A DNA stretch of 36,878 bases from Oscillospiraceae bacterium (GCA_020025175.1 JAHHSM010000009.1:1-36878); one strand, 5' to 3'. Numbered from the stretch's first letter, positions 7,831 through 15,688 are shown. The notes: a model not told the origin generated them from the sequence alone. Made by a program: numbers and translations.

Positions 7831-8955
7831 TTATTTCAAGCGCCCGTCTTTACGGCGCTGATCCGCCCACCCAGGCAGATTCATTTGCTTTTGGCGCGCA
7901 ATGCCAAGATCACCTTCAGGCACATCTTCCGTAATGGTAGATCCTGCAGCGGTGAATGCGCCGTTTCCAACTTGCACCGGAGCCACCAAATTGGTGTTAC
8001 ATCCCAAAAATGCATGATCACCGATCGTACAGCGATACTTTTTCTTTCCGTCATAGTTGACTGTAACCGTACCGCAACCGAAATTGACATGTTCCCCTAC
8101 ATCACTGTCTCCGACATAAGTCAAATGCGAAATCTTAGTGCCGTTTCCAACAACGGAATTTTTAACCTCAACAAAGTCTCCGACTTTAATGTCATCACCA
8201 ATGGTGCAGCCGGGGCGGATATAAGCATACGGGCCAACATGTGTGCGGTTGCCGACAGTACTCTCATTGATCTGAGATGCATTGATGACAGTCTCATCAC
8301 CGACAATACAACCATTCACCATTGCATTGGGACCGATCTCGCAGTTTTTTCCAATGACAGTATTGCCGCGCAGAATTGTGCCGGGCAAAACCAGTGTGCC
8401 TGCACCGATGCGCACCCGGGGATCGATATATGTATTATTCGGATCCATCACATTGACATCGGCAGCAACCAGATTCCGCAGGATTTTGCCGCGGGCAAGA
8501 AACTGCAGTGTATTGAGCTCTCTGAAAGAGCGAATGGAAGTAAACCCCTCCACTGTCTCAGCATTCTCTACTTCATCACTGTCTTCTACCATACTTTTCA
8601 GAATATTTGCACCAGAGGCTGCATATACATAATTCTTATTCGCCGTATCGATCGGAATTGCTGCCCCCGGAATAATCATTATTTTCTCATCACCCTGCAA
8701 AAATTCCTCCAATGCATCGCGATCATTTGATGCGATAACACGCTCCGGCTGAACAAACTTGGACAGGGCTTCCTCTTTGTACTGTTCCGTACAAAAAAGG
8801 AAAAAGCGTTCTATCCCCTGCTCACATAGAGCCGTACTAAGCCAAGTCAATACCGGGCAGAATAATATATCCTGCAAAATGAGTGGTTTTTTGATATTCT
8901 CTTCGCCGCCGCTTTCGTCATCAACAAAAATAACAGCGCGTTTTATTTCGCTCAT
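7831..8955 (-). CDS. glmU: GlmU-like protein: intact acetyltransferase, degenerate uridylyltransferase domain
   Basis: The C-terminal half (about residues 165-374) is a left-handed beta-helix acetyltransferase like that of GlmU, which acetylates glucosamine 1-phosphate on the way to UDP-GlcNAc. The catalytic His277 in SHLTYVGDSDVG and the VNYDGKKKY loop (Asn300, Tyr301) are present. The N-terminal part keeps a Rossmann-like pattern but is only about 160 residues, against about 230 in GlmU, and the nucleotide-binding signature (normally LAAGxGTRM) is replaced by FVDDESGGEENIKKPL; the metal-binding Asp region is also unrecognisable. Uridylyltransferase activity is therefore doubtful. The start is the ATG at 8955 (MSEIKR) with AAGAAGGAA upstream; further upstream codons overlap the promoter. 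It heads the operon with prs, pth and mfd. The frame is open throughout, so this is not a recent frameshift. Confidence 0.85.
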   Translation of the reverse strand: MSEIKRAVIFVDDESGGEENIKKPLILQDILFCPVLTWLSTALCEQGIERFFLFCTEQYKEEALSKFVQPERVIASNDRDALEEFLQGDEKIMIIPGAAIPIDTANKNYVYAASGANILKSMVEDSDEVENAETVEGFTSIRSFRELNTLQFLARGKILRNLVAADVNVMDPNNTYIDPRVRIGAGTLVLPGTILRGNTVIGKNCEIGPNAMVNGCIVGDETVINASQINESTVGNRTHVGPYAYIRPGCTIGDDIKVGDFVEVKNSVVGNGTKISHLTYVGDSDVGEHVNFGCGTVTVNYDGKKKYRCTIGDHAFLGCNTNLVAPVQVGNGAFTAAGSTITEDVPEGDLGIARQKQMNLPGWADQRRKDGRLK

Positions 8956-9047
8956 GATGTTCCTTCTTCCAAATAGAATGGGAGTTAAAAGCATGTAAAA
9001 TCTATTGGGACATGCCAAAAATCTCCCTTGCATGATAATACATTTTC

Positions 9048-9056
9048 ATTATAGCA
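9048..9056 (-). promoter_or_regulatory. extended -10 promoter of the glmU operon
   Basis: The minus strand reads TGCTATAAT, a perfect extended -10 with TATAAT at 9048-9053. The -35 region (TGGATT at 9071-9076, 17-base spacer) is weak, as is usual for extended -10 promoters. It lies about 93 bases upstream of the glmU start codon. Confidence 0.65.
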
Positions 9057-9351
9057 AAGCATTTTAAAAAAATCCACCTTTTACTCGATTTTTTCAGGTT
9101 TCGCAAAATAATTTTACTTTTTTCAAAGCAAAAAAATTCCTCTGTATGCTCAAAAATTCTTTCTAATTCTCATCTTCATTTTAATGTATAGATTTTATGA
9201 TCTATATTATATAATATATTGGATCCGCAGCGTTTTTCTCCATTTTTCTATAAAACACAACTCATAGCTGCGAATCCATTTTCAGCTTTTTTCTATTTTT
9301 TGAATTCGCAACAATTTTTTATCATTTTCCTTAAAAAAGCACAATTTATTG

Positions 9352-9380
9352 TTGAAATCATACTTACTTTGCATTACAAT
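9352..9380 (+). promoter_or_regulatory. sigma-A promoter of trmL and downstream genes
   Basis: TTGAAA at 9352-9357 and TACAAT at 9375-9380 are separated by 17 bases, a strong match 71 bases upstream of the trmL start. The -35 overlaps the right arm of a CAACAAT/ATTGTTG inverted repeat (9309-9315 and 9348-9354), which could be an operator. Confidence 0.75.
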
Positions 9381-9450
9381 AAATAAGCTGATGGGCAAAT
9401 GATTTTTTCATCTGCATCTAAGTCTGAATCCGAAACAAAAGGAAAATGCT

Positions 9451-9942
9451 ATGATTAATATTGTACTGGTCGAACCGGAGATCCCGGCTAACACCGGAAA
9501 CATCTCCCGCACCTGTGCTGTCACAGGCTGCGCCCTTCATCTCATCCGCCCCCTCGGTTTTGATATCTCTGAAAAAGCTGTAAAGCGCGCCGGTTTGGAT
9601 TATTGGGATCAACTGAATCTGACGGTCTATGACAACCTCGATGATTTTTTTGCCAAGCACCCCGATGCCACAGATATTTGGCTTGCTTCCTCCAAAGCTG
9701 CACAGCCTTATTATGAGGCCGAATTTCATGATGGCTGCTGGCTGTTTTTCGGAAAAGAGACAAAGGGACTCAGCGAGGAATTTCTTGCAGCCCATGCTGA
9801 GCGCTGTCTCCGTCTGCCCATGTTATCCGGCGCACGGTGTCTGAATCTTTCTAACTCTGTGGCGGTTTTCGCATACGAAGCATTACGGCAGATCGGTTTC
9901 CCCGGCTTTCAAACCATTGGAAAGATGCATGATGCCCTATAA
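9451..9942 (+). CDS. trmL: tRNA (cytidine(34)-2'-O)-methyltransferase TrmL
   Basis: This SPOUT-class enzyme methylates the wobble-base ribose of certain leucine tRNAs using S-adenosylmethionine. The 163-residue length is typical. Conserved motifs are IPANTGNISRTC near the N-terminus, FFGKETKGL in the SAM-binding knot and RCLNLSNSVAVFAYEALRQ near the C-terminus. The ATG at 9451 follows AAAGGAAAA. It is the first gene after a strong promoter and is separated from pgk by 64 bases, so it may be co-transcribed with the glycolytic genes, although pgk has its own strong ribosome binding site. Confidence 0.95.
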   Translation: MINIVLVEPEIPANTGNISRTCAVTGCALHLIRPLGFDISEKAVKRAGLDYWDQLNLTVYDNLDDFFAKHPDATDIWLASSKAAQPYYEAEFHDGCWLFFGKETKGLSEEFLAAHAERCLRLPMLSGARCLNLSNSVAVFAYEALRQIGFPGFQTIGKMHDAL

Positions 9943-10006
9943 ATACTTCTACAACTAAATACCATTCTTTGGAATATACTATATTGTAATTTAGGAGGCT
10001 ATTGCT

Positions 10007-11200
10007 ATGAACTACAACAAAAAAACCGTATCTGATATCGATGTATCCGGTAAAAAAGTTCTTCTCCGCTGCGATTTCAATGTTCCTCAGGATAAGGAAA
10101 CGGGCGCTATTACCGATGACAAGCGCATTCGTGCGGCACTGCCTACCATCCGGTATCTGCTGGACAATGGCGCTGCTGTGATTGCCTGCTCTCATTTAGG
10201 CAAGCCCAAAGGCGAATGGAACAAAAAGCTGACCTTGGCACCTGTTGCTGCCCGTCTTTCCGAGCTATTGGGTCATGAGGTCATTTTTGCCAAGGATATC
10301 ATCGGTGAAGATGCCAAGGCAAAAGCTGCGGCCTTACAGAGCGGCCAAATCATGCTGCTGGAAAACCTGCGTTTTGATATCGGCGAAGAAAAAAACCATG
10401 CTGACTTTGCCAAAGCTCTGGCTGATATGGCAGAGATTTATGTTTCTGACGCTTTTGGAACAGTGCATCGCGCTCACGCTTCCACCGCAGGCGTAGCAGC
10501 ATATCTGCCCGCAGTGTCCGGAATGCTGATTCAAAAAGAATTGGAAATCATGGGCGGTGCTTTGGAAAATCCCAAACGTCCTTTTGTTGCAATTCTGGGC
10601 GGTGCTAAAGTTTCTGATAAAATCAATGTCATTAACAATTTGCTTGAAAAAGCAGATACCATCATTATCGGTGGCGGTATGGCATATACTTTTGCAAAGG
10701 CGCAGGGTGGCTCCATCGGCACCTCTCTTCTGGAAGAGGATAAACTGGACTATGCACGCGAAATGATCGCAAAAGCCGAAAGCAAAGGTGTTAAGCTGCT
10801 GCTGCCTGTCGACACGCTGGCAGCCACAGAATTTTCAAAGGATGCTGAACCTGTCTGTGTGGATACAATGAATATCCCCGACAATATGATGGGCATGGAC
10901 ATCGGTCCAAAAACCCGTGAGGCATATGCAGCCGCTGTTGCCGGCGCAGGTACGATCGTTTGGAATGGTCCTATGGGTGTATTTGAATTCCCGGCATTTG
11001 CAGAAGGCACTAAGGCAATGGCAAAAGCTTTGGCTGAGTCCGGTGCTGTTACCATCATCGGCGGCGGTGACAGCGCAGCTGCTGTTGAGCAGCTGGGTTT
11101 TGCTGATAAGATTACCCACATTTCTACCGGTGGCGGCGCTTCTCTTGAATTTCTGGAAGGCAAGGAACTGCCCGGTGTTGCATGCCTGTTGGACAAATAA
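10007..11200 (+). CDS. pgk: phosphoglycerate kinase
   Basis: Pgk transfers the acyl phosphate of 1,3-bisphosphoglycerate to ADP, the first ATP-yielding step of glycolysis. The 397-residue protein has RCDFNVP near the N-terminus, SHLGKPKG, the substrate Arg in ENLRF, the nucleotide-domain GGAKVSDK stretch, WNGPMGVFE and the C-terminal GGGDSAAAVEQLG loop. The ATG at 10007 has AGGAGG upstream. It opens a pgk-tpiA-gpmI glycolysis cluster; no gapA is within the window, although it often precedes pgk. A hairpin lies in the gap before tpiA. Confidence 0.98.
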   Translation: MNYNKKTVSDIDVSGKKVLLRCDFNVPQDKETGAITDDKRIRAALPTIRYLLDNGAAVIACSHLGKPKGEWNKKLTLAPVAARLSELLGHEVIFAKDIIGEDAKAKAAALQSGQIMLLENLRFDIGEEKNHADFAKALADMAEIYVSDAFGTVHRAHASTAGVAAYLPAVSGMLIQKELEIMGGALENPKRPFVAILGGAKVSDKINVINNLLEKADTIIIGGGMAYTFAKAQGGSIGTSLLEEDKLDYAREMIAKAESKGVKLLLPVDTLAATEFSKDAEPVCVDTMNIPDNMMGMDIGPKTREAYAAAVAGAGTIVWNGPMGVFEFPAFAEGTKAMAKALAESGAVTIIGGGDSAAAVEQLGFADKITHISTGGGASLEFLEGKELPGVACLLDK

Positions 11201-11237
11201 TTCTAAATCCCAATTTTGAACTGGTTTTCTTTCCCTG

Positions 11238-11260
11238 CCGGAGGAAGTTCCTTCCTCCGG
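11238..11260 (+). terminator. hairpin between pgk and tpiA
   Basis: A perfect 10-bp stem, CCGGAGGAAG/CTTCCTCCGG, with a 3-base loop is followed by TATGGGTTTTG, a weak U-tract. It may be a leaky terminator or an RNA-processing and stability element that sets different levels of pgk and tpiA mRNA. Confidence 0.5.
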
Positions 11261-11336
11261 TATGGGTTTTGTACTCATTACGGTACGTTTACATATGATT
11301 TCACGATTTAAGTAAGAGCAAGGAGATAAAAGCATT

Positions 11337-12110
11337 ATGAACCGCAGATATCGTAAAACAATTATTGCCGGAAACTGGAAAATGAACAAAACCGCTTCCG
11401 AGACCAAGCAGTTTGCCGAAGAGCTGAAGTCCATTATGCCAAGAGCTAAATGGTGTGATGTTCTGGTTTGTGTTCCTTCCGTCAATATTCCTGCAGCGAT
11501 GCGCGCATTTAAGGACATGCGTGTTTCCGTTGGTGCCGAAAATGTATTCTACGAGAAAAATGGTGCTTTCACCGGCGAAGTATCCGCTGCAATGTTGAAA
11601 GACCTTGGCGTAAAATATGTCATTATCGGTCACAGCGAACGGCGTCAGTATTTTGGCGAAACTGATATTATTGTCAATAAGAAAGTCCATGCCGCATTGA
11701 ATGCCGGTCTGCACCCCATTATCTGCGTAGGCGAAAGTCTGGAACAGCGTGAACTGGGTGTTACCATGGAGTTGATCTCATTGCAGCTTAAATCTGCTCT
11801 TGCAGGCGTTTCTGCAGAAAAGCTGCGCAAATGTGTGATTGCTTATGAACCCGTCTGGGCTATCGGCACCGGAAAAACTGCAACACCGGAGCAGGCAGGC
11901 GAGGTTTGCACCTTCATTCGCGCTACCATTCGTCATATGTACGGCGCACGTATCGCCCGTTCCATCACCATCCAGTATGGCGGCAGCATGAACCCGGAAA
12001 ATGCTGCGGCATTACTGGCACAGCCCGATATTGACGGCGGTCTGATTGGTGGCGCTGCACTGAAAAGTGAACAATTCGTTGAAATCATTAATGCCGCAAA
12101 TCAAGAATAA
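11337..12110 (+). CDS. tpiA: triosephosphate isomerase
   Basis: TpiA interconverts dihydroxyacetone phosphate and glyceraldehyde 3-phosphate. The 257-residue protein keeps the active site: Asn13 and Lys15 in GNWKMNK, His99 in IIGHSERR and Glu171 in AYEPVWAIGTGKTA, with the flexible loop following, and the phosphate-binding GGSMNPENAAALL near the C-terminus. The ATG at 11337 follows AAGGAG. It is the second gene of the glycolytic cluster, 42 bases before gpmI, which suggests co-transcription. Confidence 0.98.
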   Translation: MNRRYRKTIIAGNWKMNKTASETKQFAEELKSIMPRAKWCDVLVCVPSVNIPAAMRAFKDMRVSVGAENVFYEKNGAFTGEVSAAMLKDLGVKYVIIGHSERRQYFGETDIIVNKKVHAALNAGLHPIICVGESLEQRELGVTMELISLQLKSALAGVSAEKLRKCVIAYEPVWAIGTGKTATPEQAGEVCTFIRATIRHMYGARIARSITIQYGGSMNPENAAALLAQPDIDGGLIGGAALKSEQFVEIINAANQE

Positions 12111-12152
12111 TTTACCACGGTCGGGAGCATATACTCCCAGGAGTTAAAAATT

Positions 12153-13664
12153 ATGAAAACCCCAACTACATTGATTATTATGGATGGATATGGTTTATCT
12201 GACAGTATTGAAGGCAATGCCATTAAAGCTGCAAACACACCTATCCTCGATAAGCTGTTTTCTGAAAATGCCCACACTGCATTGTCCGCATCCGGTTTGG
12301 ATGTCGGTTTGCCGGATGGGCAAATGGGAAACAGCGAAGTCGGTCATACCAATATCGGCGGCGGTCGTGTCGTTTTCCAGGATCTGCCTCGCATTTCCAA
12401 AGCCATTGCGGACGGTACTTTCTACGAAAACAAGGCATATAACGCCGCCATGGACGCCTGTCTTGAAAAGGATACTTCTCTCCATCTTTTGGGTCTGCTG
12501 TCTGATGGCGGTGTCCATTCCCATATTACACATCTTTTTGCTCTTCTGGACCTTGCAAAGCGCAAGGGTCTGAGCAAAGTATACATTCATGCTTTTCTCG
12601 ATGGCCGCGATGTACCGCCTTCCTCTGGAAAAGACTTTGTTCAAATGTTGGAAGATCAGTGTGCTGAACTGGGTGTCGGCAAGATCGCCACAATACAAGG
12701 GCGATTTTACGCCATGGATCGTGACAAGCGTTGGGATCGCGTGGAAACTGCTTACGATGCAATGGTTTATGGCAACGGAGAATTTTTTGAAGATCCCATT
12801 GAGGCTGTTGCACAGTCCTATGCCAACGGTGTCAGCGACGAATTCGTCGTTCCTATTGTATGCGACAAAGATGGCACGATTTCTGACAACGATAGTGTGA
12901 TCTTCTTCAACTACCGCCCTGACCGTGCCCGTGAGATCACCCGGGCATTGGTCGATCAAAAATTTGATGGGTTTGTCCGCCAATGGTTCCCATTGACTTA
13001 TATCTGCACCACTGAGTATGACGCATCCATGCCCAATGTCACTGTGGCCTTCCCCCATCAGCCCTTGACCAATGGTTTAGGCGAATATCTCAGCAAACTG
13101 GGCCTCACTCAGCTGCGTATTGCAGAAACGGAAAAATATGCGCATGTAACATTTTTCTTCAACGGTGGTTCTGAAACGGTATTTCCAGGTGAAGATCGCA
13201 TCTTGGTCCCCTCCCCTAAAGTTACTACCTATGACCTTCAGCCAGAAATGAGCGCTGCGCAAGTCACCGAGCAAGCTGTAGCCCGTATCTCCAGCGGAGA
13301 GTATGACGTGATTATCCTTAATTTTGCAAACTGTGACATGGTTGGTCATACCGGTGTGTTTAACGCAGCTGTAAAGGCAGTCGAAACAGTCGATACCTGT
13401 GTGGGTGAAATCGTTCGTGCGACCGCCGAAATGGGCGGCATCACCATGATCACCGCAGACCATGGCAACGCTGACAAAATGATTGACGATAAGGGCGAGG
13501 CACATACGGCGCACACTACCAATCCGGTACCTTTTATCGTTGTTGGTGCCGCCACCGAATTGAGATCCGGTGGTCGTCTGGCAGATATCGCTCCCACCAT
13601 GCTGGATCTGATGGGGCTAGAATGCCCTGCCGAGATGGATGGTAAAACACTGATTATCCAATAA
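12153..13664 (+). CDS. gpmI: 2,3-bisphosphoglycerate-independent phosphoglycerate mutase
   Basis: GpmI converts 3-phosphoglycerate to 2-phosphoglycerate using two manganese ions and a phosphoserine intermediate. The 503-residue protein is an alkaline-phosphatase-superfamily member with Asp11 in MDGYGLS, the phosphorylated Ser61 in GNSEVGHTNIGGGR, HAFLDGRDVPP, and the metal ligands in NFANCDMVGHTG and ADHGNAD. The ATG at 12153 follows AGGAG. It is the last gene of the cluster and a strong terminator follows 40 bases later. Its substrate is also drawn off by serA, encoded about 3 kb downstream. Confidence 0.98.
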   Translation: MKTPTTLIIMDGYGLSDSIEGNAIKAANTPILDKLFSENAHTALSASGLDVGLPDGQMGNSEVGHTNIGGGRVVFQDLPRISKAIADGTFYENKAYNAAMDACLEKDTSLHLLGLLSDGGVHSHITHLFALLDLAKRKGLSKVYIHAFLDGRDVPPSSGKDFVQMLEDQCAELGVGKIATIQGRFYAMDRDKRWDRVETAYDAMVYGNGEFFEDPIEAVAQSYANGVSDEFVVPIVCDKDGTISDNDSVIFFNYRPDRAREITRALVDQKFDGFVRQWFPLTYICTTEYDASMPNVTVAFPHQPLTNGLGEYLSKLGLTQLRIAETEKYAHVTFFFNGGSETVFPGEDRILVPSPKVTTYDLQPEMSAAQVTEQAVARISSGEYDVIILNFANCDMVGHTGVFNAAVKAVETVDTCVGEIVRATAEMGGITMITADHGNADKMIDDKGEAHTAHTTNPVPFIVVGAATELRSGGRLADIAPTMLDLMGLECPAEMDGKTLIIQ

Positions 13665-13705
13665 CGGTAACATTGAAACAACTATGAGAACCTCAGGTTC
13701 CTGAG

Positions 13706-13735
13706 AAACGGCATGACTGCGGTCATGCCGTTTTC
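13706..13735 (+). terminator. intrinsic terminator of the glycolytic cluster
   Basis: A 12-bp stem (13706-13717 with 13722-13733, core CGGCATGAC/GTCATGCCG) with a TGCG tetraloop is followed by TTTTCTCCTTTT. It lies 42 bases after the gpmI stop codon. Confidence 0.9.
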
Positions 13736-13852
13736 TCCTTTTATGCGGCTATCCGGACGGATGTATCCGCTTCTTCCATACTTGATGCGTAGATTCCCTC
13801 TTTGTATTCTTTCGTCATCGGAATGGTTAAACTCTTTTCTGAAAGCAAACAG

Positions 13853-13891
13853 AAAAAGACCGTTGCCCCTCTTGAGTCAACGGTCTTTTTT
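13853..13891. terminator. second intrinsic hairpin, bidirectional
   Basis: A 13-bp stem (AAAAAGACCGTTG at 13853-13865 and its complement at 13878-13890) with a 12-base loop ends in a T run. It has A and T runs on opposite sides, so it can act on either strand. No clear gene immediately upstream on the plus strand explains it, since gpmI already has its own terminator. Confidence 0.75.
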
Positions 13892-14047
13892 ATAAAACTT
13901 TTTCCAACAATGTGTATAAAAGGGAGTCTTTCTGTTAATCATATGGTCAGAGGCCCTTTCCCATACCCCCGGAATTGCGGCTATCTTCGGCGTGCCGCAG
14001 CCGAAAAGCGCGGCCGCCGTACTTTTCAGTGCGGCGCAGGAGGCACT

Positions 14048-14761
14048 ATGCATAAATCCGGAAAATTAAGTTCTTTTCTGAACGGAGCAGGCTTTTACAT
14101 AGTCCTGTTCCTGGCCATTGTCGTCATTGGAGCATCGGGCTATTTTGTTTACAAAACTGTTTCCGGCGGACAACCTGTCAAATCCCCATCCACAGACACA
14201 TCTCTTTCAGTTTCTGAACAGCATGAACATCCGCTGGCAAACGAAACAGAGACTCCTCCTGATCCCAAAGAAGATCGTCAAAGTCTATCCGTATCTGGTA
14301 CAACACAGATTTCTGCTACAGCACCAATCCCAGAATCCCCGAAAGCGCATCGAATCGTTCGCCCCTTAGAGGGTGAAACGATTGCACCGTTTAGTGTTGA
14401 TGAACTGATTTACAGTGAAACCATGGGCGATTGGCGCACCCATGACGGAATCGATATTGCCGCCGCGGAAGGCACCAAAGTCGTATCCGCCTCTGCCGGT
14501 AAAGTAGCATCCATCGTCGATGACTACTGGATGGGCACCAGCGTCACGGTTTCTTGCGATGATGGCTACGATCTGGTCTATGCTTCTCTTGAAAAAGGTG
14601 TCAACGTATCAGTTGGGGATACAGTCGCCCCCGGTGATCCGCTTGGTGTTGTCGGCACCACATCACTTCTCGAAGAAAACGCAGGCACCCATCTTCACTT
14701 ATCCGTCATGCAAAATGGGGTAGCCATTGACCCTAATATCTATTTAAACAATGCCAAATAA
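14048..14761 (+). CDS. spoIIQ: membrane-anchored M23/LytM-domain protein, SpoIIQ-like
   Basis: The 237-residue protein has a short cytoplasmic tail, one membrane helix at about residues 15-36, a low-complexity linker rich in Ser/Pro/Glu (about 37-105) and a C-terminal LytM (peptidase M23) domain. The zinc ligands are present as the HDGID pair in DWRTHDGIDIAA and as the HLHLSV motif. The usual catalytic His of the YAHL motif is Ser (LVYASLEKG), as I recall for SpoIIQ-type proteins. SpoIIQ sits in the forespore membrane and pairs with SpoIIIAH during engulfment. The ATG at 14048 has GCAGGAGG upstream; an open frame further upstream lacks coding character. Length and domain order fit SpoIIQ, but another M23 cell-wall protein is possible. 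Confidence 0.65.
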   Translation: MHKSGKLSSFLNGAGFYIVLFLAIVVIGASGYFVYKTVSGGQPVKSPSTDTSLSVSEQHEHPLANETETPPDPKEDRQSLSVSGTTQISATAPIPESPKAHRIVRPLEGETIAPFSVDELIYSETMGDWRTHDGIDIAAAEGTKVVSASAGKVASIVDDYWMGTSVTVSCDDGYDLVYASLEKGVNVSVGDTVAPGDPLGVVGTTSLLEENAGTHLHLSVMQNGVAIDPNIYLNNAK

Positions 14762-14777
14762 TTTCTTCTCTCTTCTC

Positions 14778-14827
14778 TAAAGAGCAGGAAGCCGCAGCTT
14801 AACCAAGCTGCGGCTTCCTGCTCTTTA
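14778..14827. terminator. bidirectional terminator between convergent genes
   Basis: A perfect 23-bp inverted repeat (arms 14778-14800 and 14805-14827) with an AACC loop separates the SpoIIQ-like gene from the convergent GNAT gene. The TAA stop codon of the GNAT gene (14825-14827) is the outer end of one arm. Confidence 0.9.
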
Positions 14828-15559
14828 TTTATCCATCCAGCAAACAAGTTCATCAGAAATCGTCATCCCGAGACTCTTTTGCAGTGCAATCGATGCATGA
14901 TTATCTCGTGCAATCTGCCCAAATGGAATATGCCCACACTCCAGTGCCCTCGCAATCGCCAGCTTCTCCAAATACGTAGCGAAACCACGTCGGCGAAATT
15001 CCGGAACAACCGTCAACATACCGATGGAACCTTCATCATGCGTACCGACAAACCCCGCGAGTCTCCCATCCAAAAAAGCACCCACCACGGTTCCGGTTGG
15101 AATGCGTTCAAGAATATATGCCCGCGTTTCCTCAAAATTTCCTGCGGACGGACCGGGTAAATGATAGTATTTTGCCAACTCATCCGCATCTTCTTCTGTC
15201 ATCACGCGCACTTTTGCACCGATATCCGGCAACGCAAAACGCTCTCCTGCATACCATGCATTATAGTAGGTTTCTACACATCTTGGCTGAAACCGCTGAG
15301 CAATGAGATCAAATTGCGCAGCCTCCTGTACCTCCAGCATTGCGGCTTCTCTCGGAATACGCTCATACAGACGCAATGCCGTCTGTTCATCATCTGCTGC
15401 AAGCTGCCAAATCGACTGATTTGTACAAAACAGACATCCTTTTTCTTCTGCGATTATCACTTCCGAAATCCCTGCCTGCAGAGATGCCAACATATTAATA
15501 TTCTGATTTAGCTTATGATACAAATATTCCCGTGCCAAGCCCACCTTTTTTTGATCCAT
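14825..15559 (-). CDS. GNAT-family N-acetyltransferase with an extra N-terminal domain
   Basis: This 244-residue protein has a C-terminal GNAT fold (about 115-244). The acetyl-CoA-binding segment is GMLTVVPEFRRRGFATYLEKL, shown here in the core RRRGFAT, followed by a helix and ARDNHASIALQKSLGM, typical of motif B. The N-terminal half of about 110 residues is a separate domain without a motif I recognise; it resembles the layout of FR47/glycine-N-acyltransferase-like proteins. The start is the ATG at 15559 (MDQKKVG), with AAGGAGAG 9 bases upstream. The substrate cannot be told from sequence. It is a single gene with its own extended -10 promoter, convergent to the SpoIIQ-like gene. Confidence 0.8.
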   Translation of the reverse strand: MDQKKVGLAREYLYHKLNQNINMLASLQAGISEVIIAEEKGCLFCTNQSIWQLAADDEQTALRLYERIPREAAMLEVQEAAQFDLIAQRFQPRCVETYYNAWYAGERFALPDIGAKVRVMTEEDADELAKYYHLPGPSAGNFEETRAYILERIPTGTVVGAFLDGRLAGFVGTHDEGSIGMLTVVPEFRRRGFATYLEKLAIARALECGHIPFGQIARDNHASIALQKSLGMTISDELVCWMDK

Positions 15560-15638
15560 TGATAGATTCTCTCCTTTATATTCAGTGCAGAGCACACAAA
15601 AGCGGTTCATTCATTCCGTCGTTCACGGACTGTCTGCC

Positions 15639-15647
15639 AGTATATCA
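15639..15647 (-). promoter_or_regulatory. extended -10 promoter of the GNAT gene
   Basis: The minus strand reads TGATATACT, an extended -10 with TATACT at 15639-15644; no good -35 is seen. It lies about 80 bases upstream of the start codon at 15559. Confidence 0.5.
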
Positions 15648-15688
15648 CAAAGCCCAGCACAAAACCACAGTTCCGACTCATTTTTTCC

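Larger units (their letters stand above)
8956..9450. other. AT-rich divergent intergenic region
   Basis: No gene is supported here. The region carries the promoter of the glmU operon at its left end and that of trmL at its right end. In between are several inverted repeats, including TATAGAT/ATCTATA at 9187-9206 and a 12-bp arm pair with one mismatch at 9220-9231 and 9267-9278. Its base composition is much more AT-rich than the flanking genes. Confidence 0.7.
13665..14047. other. intergenic region with two terminators and a GC-rich leader
   Basis: No gene is firmly supported. The region holds the gpmI terminator (13706-13735), a second intrinsic hairpin (13853-13891), a 25-codon minus-strand ORF between them with no convincing ribosome binding site, and a GC-rich leader at about 13975-14040 with several possible stems just before the SpoIIQ-like gene. 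Confidence 0.6.

Noticed and set aside
9210..9215. TATAAT in the middle of the glmU/trmL intergenic region
   Set aside because: No acceptable -35 at the right distance; the region is so AT-rich that chance matches are expected.
13713..13895. 60-codon plus-strand open frame after gpmI
   Set aside because: It runs through the gpmI terminator and the second hairpin, and has no ribosome binding site.
13915..13955. Possible sporulation sigma (F/G/E) promoter before the SpoIIQ-like gene
   Set aside because: GTATA and CATAT elements are present, but the spacing does not fit any of the known consensus sequences well.
13802..14047. Upstream extension of the SpoIIQ-like open frame (82 extra codons)
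   Set aside because: The extension includes a terminator hairpin and lacks coding character, and a strong ribosome binding site with a membrane-helix N-terminus supports the start at 14048.
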